Below, piece after piece: positions 25,186 to 32,414 of a DNA stretch of 34,586 nt (position 1 is the first letter of the stretch; each line of letters opens with the position of its first letter). The DNA lies in assembly GCA_021205635.1 (NCBI GenBank), contig JAJPXC010000166.1, forward strand, positions 1 to 34,586. The letters are read 5' to 3'. The notes under the pieces were generated by a model, which made no database searches, was not told the origin of the DNA, and worked only from the letters and a program-made list of their open reading frames with translations. The position numbers and the translations under genes were made by a program. The stretch is from Bacteroidales bacterium (lineage in GTDB: Bacteria; Bacteroidota; Bacteroidia; Bacteroidales; Muribaculaceae).

Positions 25186-25350
25186 ATGCGGAAAAACTCT
25201 ACTCAAGTTACCTCTATGTCGTCCACCTCACGTTCCCGCGCTCAGCAGTCGCCCCGCCCCTCTACCCTGGCTTTCCTCAGCCAGTTTGCAAGGGCCTATC
25301 AGTATCAGCCTCAGCTGCACCCCGCGCTCAGCTCCATGATAGCCAATTAA
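25186..25350 (+). CDS. Small basic protein, 54 residues, unrecognised
   Basis: An open frame starts MRKNSTQVTSM, runs through a Ser/Arg/Gln-rich stretch, and ends in a better-ordered half, TLAFLSQFARAYQY, then PALSSMIAN and stop. It is directly followed by a terminator (25377-25408) with 26 nt spacing, which fits a real transcription unit. It occupies most of an otherwise empty plus-strand slot between two minus-strand genes (24974 and 25441). The leader just before the ATG is C/A-rich without SD, normal for this phylum. The aromatic/Arg helix LAFLSQFARAYQY suggests conservation, and I have an uncertain memory of similar short proteins in other Bacteroidales. No signal peptide or membrane helix. 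No function can be given. The overlapping frame at 25154-25339 is less protein-like. Confidence 0.55.
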   Translation: MRKNSTQVTSMSSTSRSRAQQSPRPSTLAFLSQFARAYQYQPQLHPALSSMIAN

Positions 25351-25376
25351 CGTTAGGTGGCGACCCAGTAAAAGTA

Positions 25377-25408
25377 AAGCCGATGCCCCAGGGACATCGG
25401 CTTAAATT
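25377..25408. terminator. Bidirectional terminator between the small ORF and HU
   Basis: Stem AAGCCGATG (25377-25385) / CATCGGCTT (25395-25403) with a 9-nt loop that can add G-C pairs. It is followed by AAATTTTT on the plus strand and by a T-rich stretch on the minus strand, so it serves both converging transcripts. Confidence 0.85.
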
Positions 25409-25440
25409 TTTCTGTGATGTGATGAATGAAAGGGAGGGGC

Positions 25441-25713
25441 TTATTTCACCTTGTCGGCGAGCTCAGCGCCAGCCTTGAATTTCACCTGCTTGCGAGCGGG
25501 GATTTCGATTTTCTCCTTGGTGCGGGGGTTGATGCCCGTGCGAGCGCCCTTCTCCGAAACTGCGAAGGTGCCAAAGCCGATGAGGGCAACCTTGTCACCC
25601 TTTGCGAGGGCCTCTGAGATGGCTGCTACGGCAGCGTCAAGGGCATTTTTTGCGTCAACTTTGGTCAGGCCGGCTTTCTCGGCGATAGCGTTAGTAAGCT
25701 CTGTCTTGTTCAT
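25441..25713 (-). CDS. HU family DNA-binding protein
   Basis: This 90-residue nucleoid protein binds and bends DNA as a dimer. The helical half reads MNKTELTNAIAEKAGLTKVDAKNAL, and the beta-arm half has GFGTFAVSEKGARTG then NPRTKEKIEIPARKQVKFKAG, the HU signature with the arm-tip proline of NPRT. I use the ATG at 25713, since the protein aligns from MNKTEL; the frame is open to 25788, but that extension is AT-rich leader containing the promoter. Transcribed alone, from its own promoter, and ended by the hairpin at 25377-25408. Confidence 0.97.
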   Translation of the reverse strand: MNKTELTNAIAEKAGLTKVDAKNALDAAVAAISEALAKGDKVALIGFGTFAVSEKGARTGINPRTKEKIEIPARKQVKFKAGAELADKVK

Positions 25714-25755
25714 AATAAGGTAATAGTTAGATTTAGTGGTTGTTGATTCTTTGCG

Positions 25756-25789
25756 CAAATATAAACTTAATATTTGATATTTCCTCAAA
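25756..25789 (-). promoter_or_regulatory. Bacteroidota-type promoter for HU
   Basis: TATATTTG on the minus strand (25756-25763) matches TAnnTTTG; TTTG (25786-25789) lies 22 bp upstream. The leader would be about 36 nt. This also shows that the open frame reaching 25788 is not coding. Confidence 0.65.
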
Positions 25790-25911
25790 AAAAATCAAAA
25801 ATTTTTCACAATTGACACAATTTGCCCCATTTTATGTTCCAAAACAAGCTAGAAATGGCTCAGGAAGGCCAGAAAGGAGATCCTGTCGTCTGGGCGGGAC
25901 CGTATTGTTTA

Positions 25912-25931
25912 TCGGGTCGGGGACGACCCGA
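25912..25931 (-). terminator. Perfect 8-bp hairpin downstream of dnaB
   Basis: TCGGGTCG (25912-25919), loop GGGA, CGACCCGA (25924-25931), starting 9 nt past the dnaB stop. No T-run follows on the minus strand, so it may be an RNA-stabilising stem rather than an intrinsic terminator. Confidence 0.45.
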
Positions 25932-25939
25932 CTTCCTCC

Positions 25940-27487
25940 CTAGAAGGGGGTTTCTTCTTTCGTGGTGGGGCGGGTGATGTCGGCTGAGCCGCCACCAAGG
26001 GGCATCGACGAGGAGGTGACGCCTGCGCCCCCGCTGTTGAGCGACGAGGCCACGGTGGTGGGCGCGAAATCGTCGGCTGCCTCTCCCCAGTTTTCGAAAC
26101 GCGCAAACTTGCTGCGGAACCTCAGCTTCACGTCATCGACCTTGCCCGAACGGTGCTTCGCCACGATGAACTCGGCCAAGCCGCGGATGTCGTTGCCCTG
26201 GGCGTCGACGTCGCTCTTCGTGTAATACTCGGGACGGTGGATGAAGCACACGATGTCGGCGTCCTGCTCGATGGCGCCGCTCTCGCGCAGGTCGGAGAGC
26301 TGGGGACGCTTGCCGTCGGTGCGCGATTCCACCGAGCGGTTGAGCTGCGACAGCGCCACGATGGGGATGTTCAACTCCTTGGCCAACTGCTTCAGCGAGC
26401 GGGAGATCATCGACACCTCCTGCTCGCGAGAGCCGAATTTCATGCCCGTGGCGTTCATCAGCTGCAGGTAGTCGATGATGATCATCTTAATCTGCTTCTC
26501 GCGCACGAGTCGGCGCGCCTTGGTTCTCAGCTCGAAGATCGACAGCGACGGGGTGTCGTCAATATATATAGGTGACGATTGCAGGTGCTTGATACGGCTC
26601 ATCAGGTCGCTCCACTGCTGCTGGGAGAGGCGGCCACTCTTGATTACCTCTCCTTCCAGCTCGCACGTGTTGGAGATAAGGCGGTTCACGAGCTGGAGGT
26701 TACTCATCTCAAGCGAGAAGATGGCGATGGGCGTATTGTAGTTGACAGCCATGTTCTTAGCCATGGAGAGCACGAAGGCCGTTTTACCCATGGCGGGACG
26801 CGCGGCGATGATGATAAGGTCGGAGTTTTGCCAGCCCGAGGTGAGTTTGTCCAATTCATGGTAACCCGAGGCAAGGCCGCTGAGGCCGCTCTCACGGTTG
26901 GCCGCGGCTTGGATCTGCTCGATGGCCTGCTTGATCACCGGGTCGATCTGCGTCACGTCCTTCTTGACGTTGCGCTGCGAGATCTCGAAGAGGCGTCCCT
27001 CGGCCATCTGCAGCAAGTCGTCAACGTCGTTGGAAGGGTCGTAGGCTTTCCCCTCGATGCTGGAGGCGAAGGCGATAAGCTCGCGGGCGAGGTATTTCTG
27101 GGCCACGATACGGGCGTGAAACTCCACGTGTGCCGCCGAGGCCACCTTGGCTGTAAGGTCGGTGATATAGGGGATGCCGCCCACCTTCTCGAGATTCTGG
27201 TCGAGGCGCAGGCGCTCGGTGACAGTAAGCATATCGATTGGCTCCTGCGAGGCTCCCAGCATCTGGATGCTCTCGTAGATCATCCTCAGGTGAGGGTCGT
27301 AGAAACACTCGGGCTTGAGGATGTCGCACACGGTGGTGTAGGCGTCCTTCTCGAGCATTAGGGCGCCGATCACGGCCTCCTCCAGGTCCTTGTCCTGGGG
27401 CACGACGCGGCCTTGGGCCTCGATTATATTGTTGGCCGACGGCTCTTGCGGGCGGCGATTTTGGCGGTATTGCGGGTTATTTTCCAT
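25940..27487 (-). CDS. dnaB: Replicative DNA helicase DnaB
   Basis: The 515-residue hexameric helicase unwinds DNA at the replication fork. It has the N-terminal helical domain (VPQDKDLEEAVIGALMLEKDAY near 30-55), a linker, and a RecA-like ATPase domain: Walker A ARPAMGKTAF near residue 230, IIIIDYLQLM (Walker B), and VALSQLNRSVESR followed by DLRESGAIEQDADIV, with R-finger context downstream. The first 25 residues (QNRRPQEPSANN) and the last 40 (Gly/Ser/Thr-rich) are disordered tails. No intein is seen at the usual insertion points. A promoter-like -7 element lies just upstream at 27507-27514. It diverges from sodB. Confidence 0.97.
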   Translation of the reverse strand: MENNPQYRQNRRPQEPSANNIIEAQGRVVPQDKDLEEAVIGALMLEKDAYTTVCDILKPECFYDPHLRMIYESIQMLGASQEPIDMLTVTERLRLDQNLEKVGGIPYITDLTAKVASAAHVEFHARIVAQKYLARELIAFASSIEGKAYDPSNDVDDLLQMAEGRLFEISQRNVKKDVTQIDPVIKQAIEQIQAAANRESGLSGLASGYHELDKLTSGWQNSDLIIIAARPAMGKTAFVLSMAKNMAVNYNTPIAIFSLEMSNLQLVNRLISNTCELEGEVIKSGRLSQQQWSDLMSRIKHLQSSPIYIDDTPSLSIFELRTKARRLVREKQIKMIIIDYLQLMNATGMKFGSREQEVSMISRSLKQLAKELNIPIVALSQLNRSVESRTDGKRPQLSDLRESGAIEQDADIVCFIHRPEYYTKSDVDAQGNDIRGLAEFIVAKHRSGKVDDVKLRFRSKFARFENWGEAADDFAPTTVASSLNSGGAGVTSSSMPLGGGSADITRPTTKEETPF

Positions 27488-27506
27488 TCATTAAACTTTG
27501 GGAATG

Positions 27507-27533
27507 CAAAGATAACGATTTTTAATGAACAAA
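27507..27533 (-). promoter_or_regulatory. Candidate promoter for dnaB
   Basis: TATCTTTG on the minus strand (27507-27514) is a full match to TAnnTTTG, 19 nt before the dnaB ATG. The nearest upstream TTTG (27530-27533) is 15 bp away, shorter than the usual 19-21, so the -33 part is weak. Confidence 0.5.
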
Positions 27534-27581
27534 AAGAGGCCACTGGCGTTTTCAATATAAAACATAAAAAACAAAGCCATC

Positions 27582-28157
27582 ATGACCTATACACAGCCCG
27601 AATTACCCTATGCTCACGACGCCCTCGCCCCGGCAATCAGCGCTGAGACCGTTCACTACCACTACGGCAAGCACGAGAAGGCCTACATTGACAACTTGAA
27701 CAAGTTGATCAAAGGCACCGAGTTTGAGGACATGGCATTGGAGGAGGTGATTGAAAAAGCGCAAGGCCCGCTGTTCAACAACGCCTCACAGGCATGGAAC
27801 CATATATTCTACTTCTTCTCGTTCTCGCCCGACGGCGGTGGCGAGCCAGGTGGAGAGCTCGGCGAGGCCATCCGTAAGCAGTACGGGTCGTTCGAGGAGT
27901 TCAAAAAGATGTTTGTTGAGGCCGGTGTGAGCCTGTTTGGCTCGGGATGGGTGTGGCTGTCGCGTGACAACGACGGTCGCCTGTTCATCACCCAAGGTCC
28001 CAACGCTTCCAACCCTTTAACCCAAGGACTAACGCCTATCCTTACGTTCGACGTTTGGGAACACGCTTACTACCTCGACTACCAGAATCGACGCAAAGAC
28101 GCCCTCGAGGCCCTTTGGGATATCATCGACTGGGACATAGTCGAGAGTCGTTACTAA
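27582..28157 (+). CDS. sodB: Superoxide dismutase, Fe-type (possibly cambialistic)
   Basis: The 191-residue enzyme converts superoxide to oxygen and hydrogen peroxide in the cytoplasm. Metal ligands are H27 (in VHYHYGKH), H74 (in NNASQAWNH), D157 and H161 (in DVWEHAYYLDYQN). Q70 in NNASQ is the glutamine position typical of Fe-SOD; in Mn-SOD the equivalent glutamine comes from later in the chain. The related Bacteroides fragilis enzyme works with Fe or Mn, so the metal is not certain. Length and full motif set indicate an intact gene. No clear promoter matching the consensus was found in the 94-nt gap shared with dnaB. It is followed by 192 nt without a gene, holding only the rmuC promoter region. 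Confidence 0.96.
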   Translation: MTYTQPELPYAHDALAPAISAETVHYHYGKHEKAYIDNLNKLIKGTEFEDMALEEVIEKAQGPLFNNASQAWNHIFYFFSFSPDGGGEPGGELGEAIRKQYGSFEEFKKMFVEAGVSLFGSGWVWLSRDNDGRLFITQGPNASNPLTQGLTPILTFDVWEHAYYLDYQNRRKDALEALWDIIDWDIVESRY

Positions 28158-28301
28158 TTCCCCAATCCACGAAAGTTAGGTGAAACTGATTTGAGATTCA
28201 TAGTAAGAAACGATAACAGAAAGAGAGAAGAAAATAAGGTAAGAGCACTTAAACAAGCATAATGTGATGAATGGAAGGAGAGGTCGTCGTGAGATGCCCT
28301 C

Positions 28302-28332
28302 TTTTTCTTTTGCCATGTTTTTGCTATCTTCG
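28302..28332 (+). promoter_or_regulatory. Candidate promoter for rmuC
   Basis: TATCTTCG at 28325-28332, one mismatch from TAnnTTTG, lies 17 nt before the ATG at 28350. Upstream at the -33 distance there is only a T-run (28302-28306). Confidence 0.4.
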
Positions 28333-28349
28333 CGTAAAAAGAGAAGAAA

Positions 28350-29618
28350 ATGACACTAGCTATCATAATACTGGCCGCGGCCCTTATCGTGGTTGTCGCT
28401 ATAATGTGGGTGACAGGACAAAAGCCGGTGGGGGAGTTGAACCACCGTCTTGCCGATGCCAATTCCGAAATCCTGGCGTTGAAAAAAGAGGCTGCTCGCC
28501 TTCAAGAAGCCAATACTGGCCTTAAAGTGGAGAATACCCGCCTACAAGAGGCGATGCGTTTCGCTCAGGAGGAACGTAAGCGATTGGACAAGCAATCGGA
28601 ACTGTCATTTGAGGCGCTGGCACGCAAGATCTTTACCGAAAACTCCCAATCGTTCAAGCAGCAGCACGAGGCGCGTCTGGCCGAGATCCTTACGCCCCTG
28701 CGCGAGAACCTGGAATCGTTCCGTAAGGCCGTCAATGACACATATCAGGCCGAGGCACGCGAGCGGTTCTCGCTTAAGGAGCGCATCGGCGAACTCATCC
28801 AATTGAACAACACCATCTCCCAGGAGACCCGCGAGCTCACCCGCGCGTTGCGCTCCGACAGCAAGGCCCAGGGCGACTGGGGCGAGATGGTGCTTGAATC
28901 GGTGCTGTCAAAGAGCGGCTTGCAGAAGGGTGAGCAATTCGAGACGCAGGTCACCCGCGACGCATCGGGACGCGTGATCACCAACGACGAGGGCGACCGC
29001 TTGCGCCCCGACGTCGTTGTGCATTTCCCCGACGGTCACGACGTGGTGATCGACTCCAAGGTGTCGCTCAGCGCTTATACCGATATGGTCAACGCCTCGG
29101 ATGAGAGCGAGCGTAAGGGGGCTGAGACGCGCCATGTAAAATCGGTGAGGGATCATGTCAAGGAGTTGGCTATGAAGGACTACAGCGCTTATGTACAAGG
29201 CTCGCGCCCGGCCGACTTCGTGATGATGTTTATCCCTAGCGAGGGCGCTTACATGGCCGCGATGCAGCTCGACAACCACTTGTGGCAGGACGCCTATGAC
29301 AAGCGGGTGCTTATCGTTTCGCCCACCCACCTTATCTCATCGCTCAAGGTGGTAAAGCAACTGTGGCAACAGGAGCAGATCAACCGCAACGTGATGAAAA
29401 TCGCCGACACGGGTGGTTATCTCTACGACCGACTCGTGGGCTTCGTCGACGCGATGGAGGAGATCAAACGCAACATCGAGCGCACGTCCAAAAGCTACGA
29501 CGAGGCGTTTAAAAAGCTCTCCTCGGGACGCGTGAGCGTATTGAAAACGGCCGAGAACCTGCGCGAGCTCGGCGCCAAAGCCTCCAAGCAGTTGCCGTCC
29601 AAACTTATTGAGGAATAG
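28350..29618 (+). CDS. rmuC: DNA recombination protein RmuC
   Basis: The 422-residue protein of the RmuC family limits inversions and rearrangements at short inverted repeats in E. coli; biochemically it is thought to be a nuclease-like protein. It begins with a membrane helix (LAIIILAAALIVVVAIMWV, residues 2-20), then a coiled coil (about 30-90), then the RmuC core. Core motifs are GDWGEMVLESVLSKSGLQKGEQF near residues 173-195, RLRPDVVVHFPDGHDVVIDSKVSL near 217-240, and FVMMFIPSEGAYMAAM near 290-305, followed by VLIVSPTHLISSLKVV. Length fits. It begins the plus-strand block. Given the number of inverted and tandem repeats in this window, its presence is notable but it is a common gene. Confidence 0.93.
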   Translation: MTLAIIILAAALIVVVAIMWVTGQKPVGELNHRLADANSEILALKKEAARLQEANTGLKVENTRLQEAMRFAQEERKRLDKQSELSFEALARKIFTENSQSFKQQHEARLAEILTPLRENLESFRKAVNDTYQAEARERFSLKERIGELIQLNNTISQETRELTRALRSDSKAQGDWGEMVLESVLSKSGLQKGEQFETQVTRDASGRVITNDEGDRLRPDVVVHFPDGHDVVIDSKVSLSAYTDMVNASDESERKGAETRHVKSVRDHVKELAMKDYSAYVQGSRPADFVMMFIPSEGAYMAAMQLDNHLWQDAYDKRVLIVSPTHLISSLKVVKQLWQQEQINRNVMKIADTGGYLYDRLVGFVDAMEEIKRNIERTSKSYDEAFKKLSSGRVSVLKTAENLRELGAKASKQLPSKLIEE

Positions 29619-29656
29619 TCCCTTAGGCGACGTTTTTGCCCGAAGGTTCCCACAGA

Positions 29657-29688
29657 TTTGGCCATTTGGCGAAAAGGCTGTAAATTTG
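29657..29688 (+). promoter_or_regulatory. Bacteroidota-type promoter for the rhomboid genes, near-leaderless
   Basis: TTTG (29657-29660), exactly 20 bp, TAAATTTG (29681-29688): a full match to the consensus. The -7 element ends 9 nt before the first ATG (29698), so the leader would be about 0-5 nt; an in-frame ATG at 29722 would give about 28 nt. Confidence 0.75.
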
Positions 29689-29697
29689 TAGCTTGAT

Positions 29698-30423
29698 ATG
29701 AGAAATTTCAGTTTCAGCGCAATGCCCCCGGTGACCAAGCACTTGCTGATAATCAATTTGATTATCTGGCTGGTTGCTAATGTGAGCATGAATGCCCGGG
29801 TGGCTATCCAGGAATACGGTGCGCTATATTATTTCACAAGCGTGCACTTCAATCCGGCCCAGTTGTTGACCTACATGTTCATCCAGGTCGACTTCCTGCA
29901 CCTGTTCTTCAATATGTTTGCCCTGTTCATGTTCGGCATGTCGCTCGAAAGGGTGATGGGCAGCGGACGGTTCCTGTTCTTCTATGTGGCGTGTGGATTG
30001 GGCGCGGCGCTTATTCAGGAGGGCGTATTCGCAATCATGGTAGCCAATTACGTGAAGGTGCTACCTCCCGAATTGGTGGAGATGGCCAACAAAGGCATGT
30101 ACTCAATGGCCGACCCTACGAGCTACAAGCTGGCTGCGCTTGTGAGCACACCGGTAATCGGCGCCTCGGGATCGGTGTACGGCATCCTGCTCGGGTTCGC
30201 CATGATTTTCCCCAACTTGCCCCTCTACATCTGGTTTATCCCCATCCCCATCAAGGCTAAATGGGTGGTGACGGGTTACGCTGTGCTCGAGCTTGTGCAG
30301 GCCGTAAGCAACAACCCCGGCGACAACGTGGCACATGTGGCCCACTTGGGCGGCATGATTTTCGGCCTGATTATGATTTTGTATTGGAAGAAACACGGCG
30401 ACCTGCACAATGGCTACTACTAA
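29698..30423 (+). CDS. Rhomboid family intramembrane serine protease
   Basis: This 241-residue integral membrane protease cuts within or next to transmembrane helices of other proteins. Catalytic serine is S158 in GASGSVYG, the partner histidine is H216 in HVAHLGG, and the oxyanion helper is N72 in HLFFNMFALF. Six or so membrane helices can be made out. A hydrophilic insertion of about 45 residues (115-155) separates helices 3 and 4 of the core and contains the motif-poor KVLPPELVEMANKGMYS. Either the first ATG (29698) or M9 (29722) may be the start; the family often begins close to MPPVTKHLLIIN, which favours M9, but the downstream protein is the same. It overlaps the next rhomboid gene by 14 nt. 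Confidence 0.93.
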   Translation: MRNFSFSAMPPVTKHLLIINLIIWLVANVSMNARVAIQEYGALYYFTSVHFNPAQLLTYMFIQVDFLHLFFNMFALFMFGMSLERVMGSGRFLFFYVACGLGAALIQEGVFAIMVANYVKVLPPELVEMANKGMYSMADPTSYKLAALVSTPVIGASGSVYGILLGFAMIFPNLPLYIWFIPIPIKAKWVVTGYAVLELVQAVSNNPGDNVAHVAHLGGMIFGLIMILYWKKHGDLHNGYY

Positions 30424-31303
30424 CCGACTGAAGCAACTGTGGAACGGTGGCGACATGACTTTCCGCATCGTTGCCGTCAACGTGGTGATATTCTTAGCGA
30501 TAAGGATATTGGCAGTGGTCATGACTGTGGGTGGTAGCAACGTTTCAGCGGTGTTGCGATGGGTGGAGGTGCCACCCACGTTTGTGGGTTTTCTCCGTGA
30601 GCCGTGGACGGTGTTGACCTATATGTGGTGCCATTACGACTTCCTGCATATACTGTTCAATATGCTGTGGCTGTGGTGGTTCGGGCGCCTGTTTATGACC
30701 TTGTGCACGGCCAAGCAGTTGCTGGCTCTTTATATTTACGGCGGTGTGGCTGGAGCGGCGCTCTATATCGGTATGGCCGAGATGATGCCTTGGATAGGTG
30801 GTGCGGGACTGATCGGCGCCTCGGCCTCCATTATGGCCATCGTGATCGCATCGGCTGTGTTGACCCCTAATCTTGAACTTCCACTTTTGCTCATAGGAGC
30901 GGTGAAACTCAAGTGGATAGCAGTGGCAACAGTGCTTATTTTTGCCTTGGGATTGACTGGCGACAACGCCGGAGGCCACGCGGCTCATATCGGCGGCGCG
31001 GCTATCGGAGCCATCTACGCCTTGGCTTTCAAGCGTGGCAAAGACCTTACCCGGCCGTTCAACAACCTGATCGACTCCCTGGTGTCGCTTAAGCCCAAGA
31101 AAAACAAGTACAAGGCGCCCCCCAAGTACCATTACCAGAAGTCGACCTCCTCGGCCCGGCCTAAATCCAAGCCCACTCCCCAACAAGAGATGGACGCCAT
31201 CGACCCTATCTTGGCCAAGATCAAAAAGAGCGGTTACGCGTCGCTCACGGCAGCCGAGAAGGAGCGCCTTTTCCAAGCCTCGAGCCGATTGAAAGACAAA
31301 TAA
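30410..31303 (+). CDS. Second rhomboid protease with C-terminal cytoplasmic tail
   Basis: This 297-residue rhomboid has catalytic S138 in GASAS, H193 in HAAHIGG and N84 in HILFNMLWLWWFGR. The WCHYDFLH motif before TM2 is typical. After the membrane core (to about residue 215) comes a basic, Pro/Lys/Ser-rich tail ending in a short helical segment (QQEMDAIDPILAKIKKSGYASLT, then KERLFQASSRLKDK), the DUF6576-like tail found on Bacteroidota rhomboids. The pair with the preceding gene, overlapping by 14 nt in a different frame, points to co-translation and perhaps to paired action. Substrates are unknown. The next gene follows after 7 nt. Confidence 0.92.
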   Translation: MATTNRLKQLWNGGDMTFRIVAVNVVIFLAIRILAVVMTVGGSNVSAVLRWVEVPPTFVGFLREPWTVLTYMWCHYDFLHILFNMLWLWWFGRLFMTLCTAKQLLALYIYGGVAGAALYIGMAEMMPWIGGAGLIGASASIMAIVIASAVLTPNLELPLLLIGAVKLKWIAVATVLIFALGLTGDNAGGHAAHIGGAAIGAIYALAFKRGKDLTRPFNNLIDSLVSLKPKKNKYKAPPKYHYQKSTSSARPKSKPTPQQEMDAIDPILAKIKKSGYASLTAAEKERLFQASSRLKDK

Positions 31304-31310
31304 AGCATCG

Positions 31311-32408
31311 ATGAAGATTTTGCGAGTAATATGGTGGATTATAGGTGGTTGCCTTGCCTTGGGGATGATTCTCTCGGGCTATGGTGGCTTGGTGTGTCCC
31401 ACCCGCTCGGCAATCTTCCCGATTTTTGCGATGACGTTCCCTTTTTGGGTCGTGGGCATGATTGTGTACATGATTGTGTCGATATGGGTAAGGCGCTGGG
31501 CAATCGTGCTGGGAGCGGCCACGATGGTGGTGTGCGCTCAGCCGTTGTGGAATTATTGCCCACTCAACTTTGTCACCCCCAAGGTCACGCCCGAGGAGAT
31601 GGCCGACCGCGGCTTCACTCTGCTGAGCTACAACACCCTCAATTTCCGCCCTTGGGATGGCAAATACGGCCCTGACTCTCTCAGCAGAACCATATCTTAC
31701 ATCCTTGAGATGGACGCCGACTTGGCCGCATTGATCGAATGTGAGGTCGACACCGAGTACAAGCCTTGGAGCATCAAACGCGTACAGACCGATTCCCTGA
31801 AGGCCGTTTATCCCTATCATCACCTCGACGGCCGTGGCAATTCACTGTGGTCGAAGATGATGTTCCGCAACATCAAGTTGCCTGTGCCGGAAACTTATCA
31901 CGGCGTGTTGACCGCCTACCGCGTGTGGATTCACATGCGACCTGTCACCGTGTGCGTCGTCCACATGTCGTCGTTCAGCATGAACGATAGCGACAAGGCT
32001 CTGTACAAGAACCTCACCACAATCGAGGGCAACAAAACGCTGGAAGGCGTACGCTCGCAGTTGCTCCATAAACTCGCGGCCGCTTTCCGTCGTCGTGCTC
32101 GCCAAGTGGAAGTATTGATCGATTTCATCAACCGCATGGGTGGCGAGAACGTAATCGTGTGCGGCGATTTCAACGACATCCCCGGTTGCTGGGCCATCCG
32201 TCAGCTCGAGGAGAAAGCCGGATTGCAGGACGTCTACACCCAGCTCTGTTGGGGTCCGGGGTGGACATTCTTTACCAACAATATGTATTTCCGCATCGAC
32301 CACGTGTTGTATCGCGGCGATTTACACCCCGTGAAGATGATGAGGGGCACCCGCAAGACTTCCGACCACCTGCCCCTGTTGGTTGACTTCATTTTTAACG
32401 AAAAATAA
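31311..32408 (+). CDS. Membrane-anchored endonuclease/exonuclease/phosphatase (EEP) family hydrolase
   Basis: The 365-residue protein starts with two or three membrane helices (about 5-28, 37-60, 64-82) and then an EEP-fold (DNase I-like) catalytic domain outside the membrane. Motifs: SYNTLNF near residue 105, LIECE with the metal-binding Glu near 142, GDFND at 285-289, and SDHLPLLVDF near 352-361. These are the conserved catalytic and metal residues. Families with this fold cleave nucleic acids, inositol phosphates or sphingomyelin, so the substrate is open; in Bacteroidales membrane-anchored versions sit after rhomboid genes. It lies 7 nt after the second rhomboid and 6 nt before the M3 peptidase, so it belongs to one transcription unit. 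Confidence 0.85.
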   Translation: MKILRVIWWIIGGCLALGMILSGYGGLVCPTRSAIFPIFAMTFPFWVVGMIVYMIVSIWVRRWAIVLGAATMVVCAQPLWNYCPLNFVTPKVTPEEMADRGFTLLSYNTLNFRPWDGKYGPDSLSRTISYILEMDADLAALIECEVDTEYKPWSIKRVQTDSLKAVYPYHHLDGRGNSLWSKMMFRNIKLPVPETYHGVLTAYRVWIHMRPVTVCVVHMSSFSMNDSDKALYKNLTTIEGNKTLEGVRSQLLHKLAAAFRRRARQVEVLIDFINRMGGENVIVCGDFNDIPGCWAIRQLEEKAGLQDVYTQLCWGPGWTFFTNNMYFRIDHVLYRGDLHPVKMMRGTRKTSDHLPLLVDFIFNEK

Positions 32409-32414
32409 CAATAA

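Noticed and set aside
25154..25339. Alternative 61-codon frame overlapping the small ORF
   Set aside because: It is Pro/Ser/Cys-rich without helical character and ends before the terminator spacing seen for the 25186-25350 frame; only one can be coding and the latter looks more protein-like.
25714..25788. Longer start for HU at 25788
   Set aside because: HU starts at MNKTEL; the extension is AT-rich leader that includes the TATATTTG promoter element.
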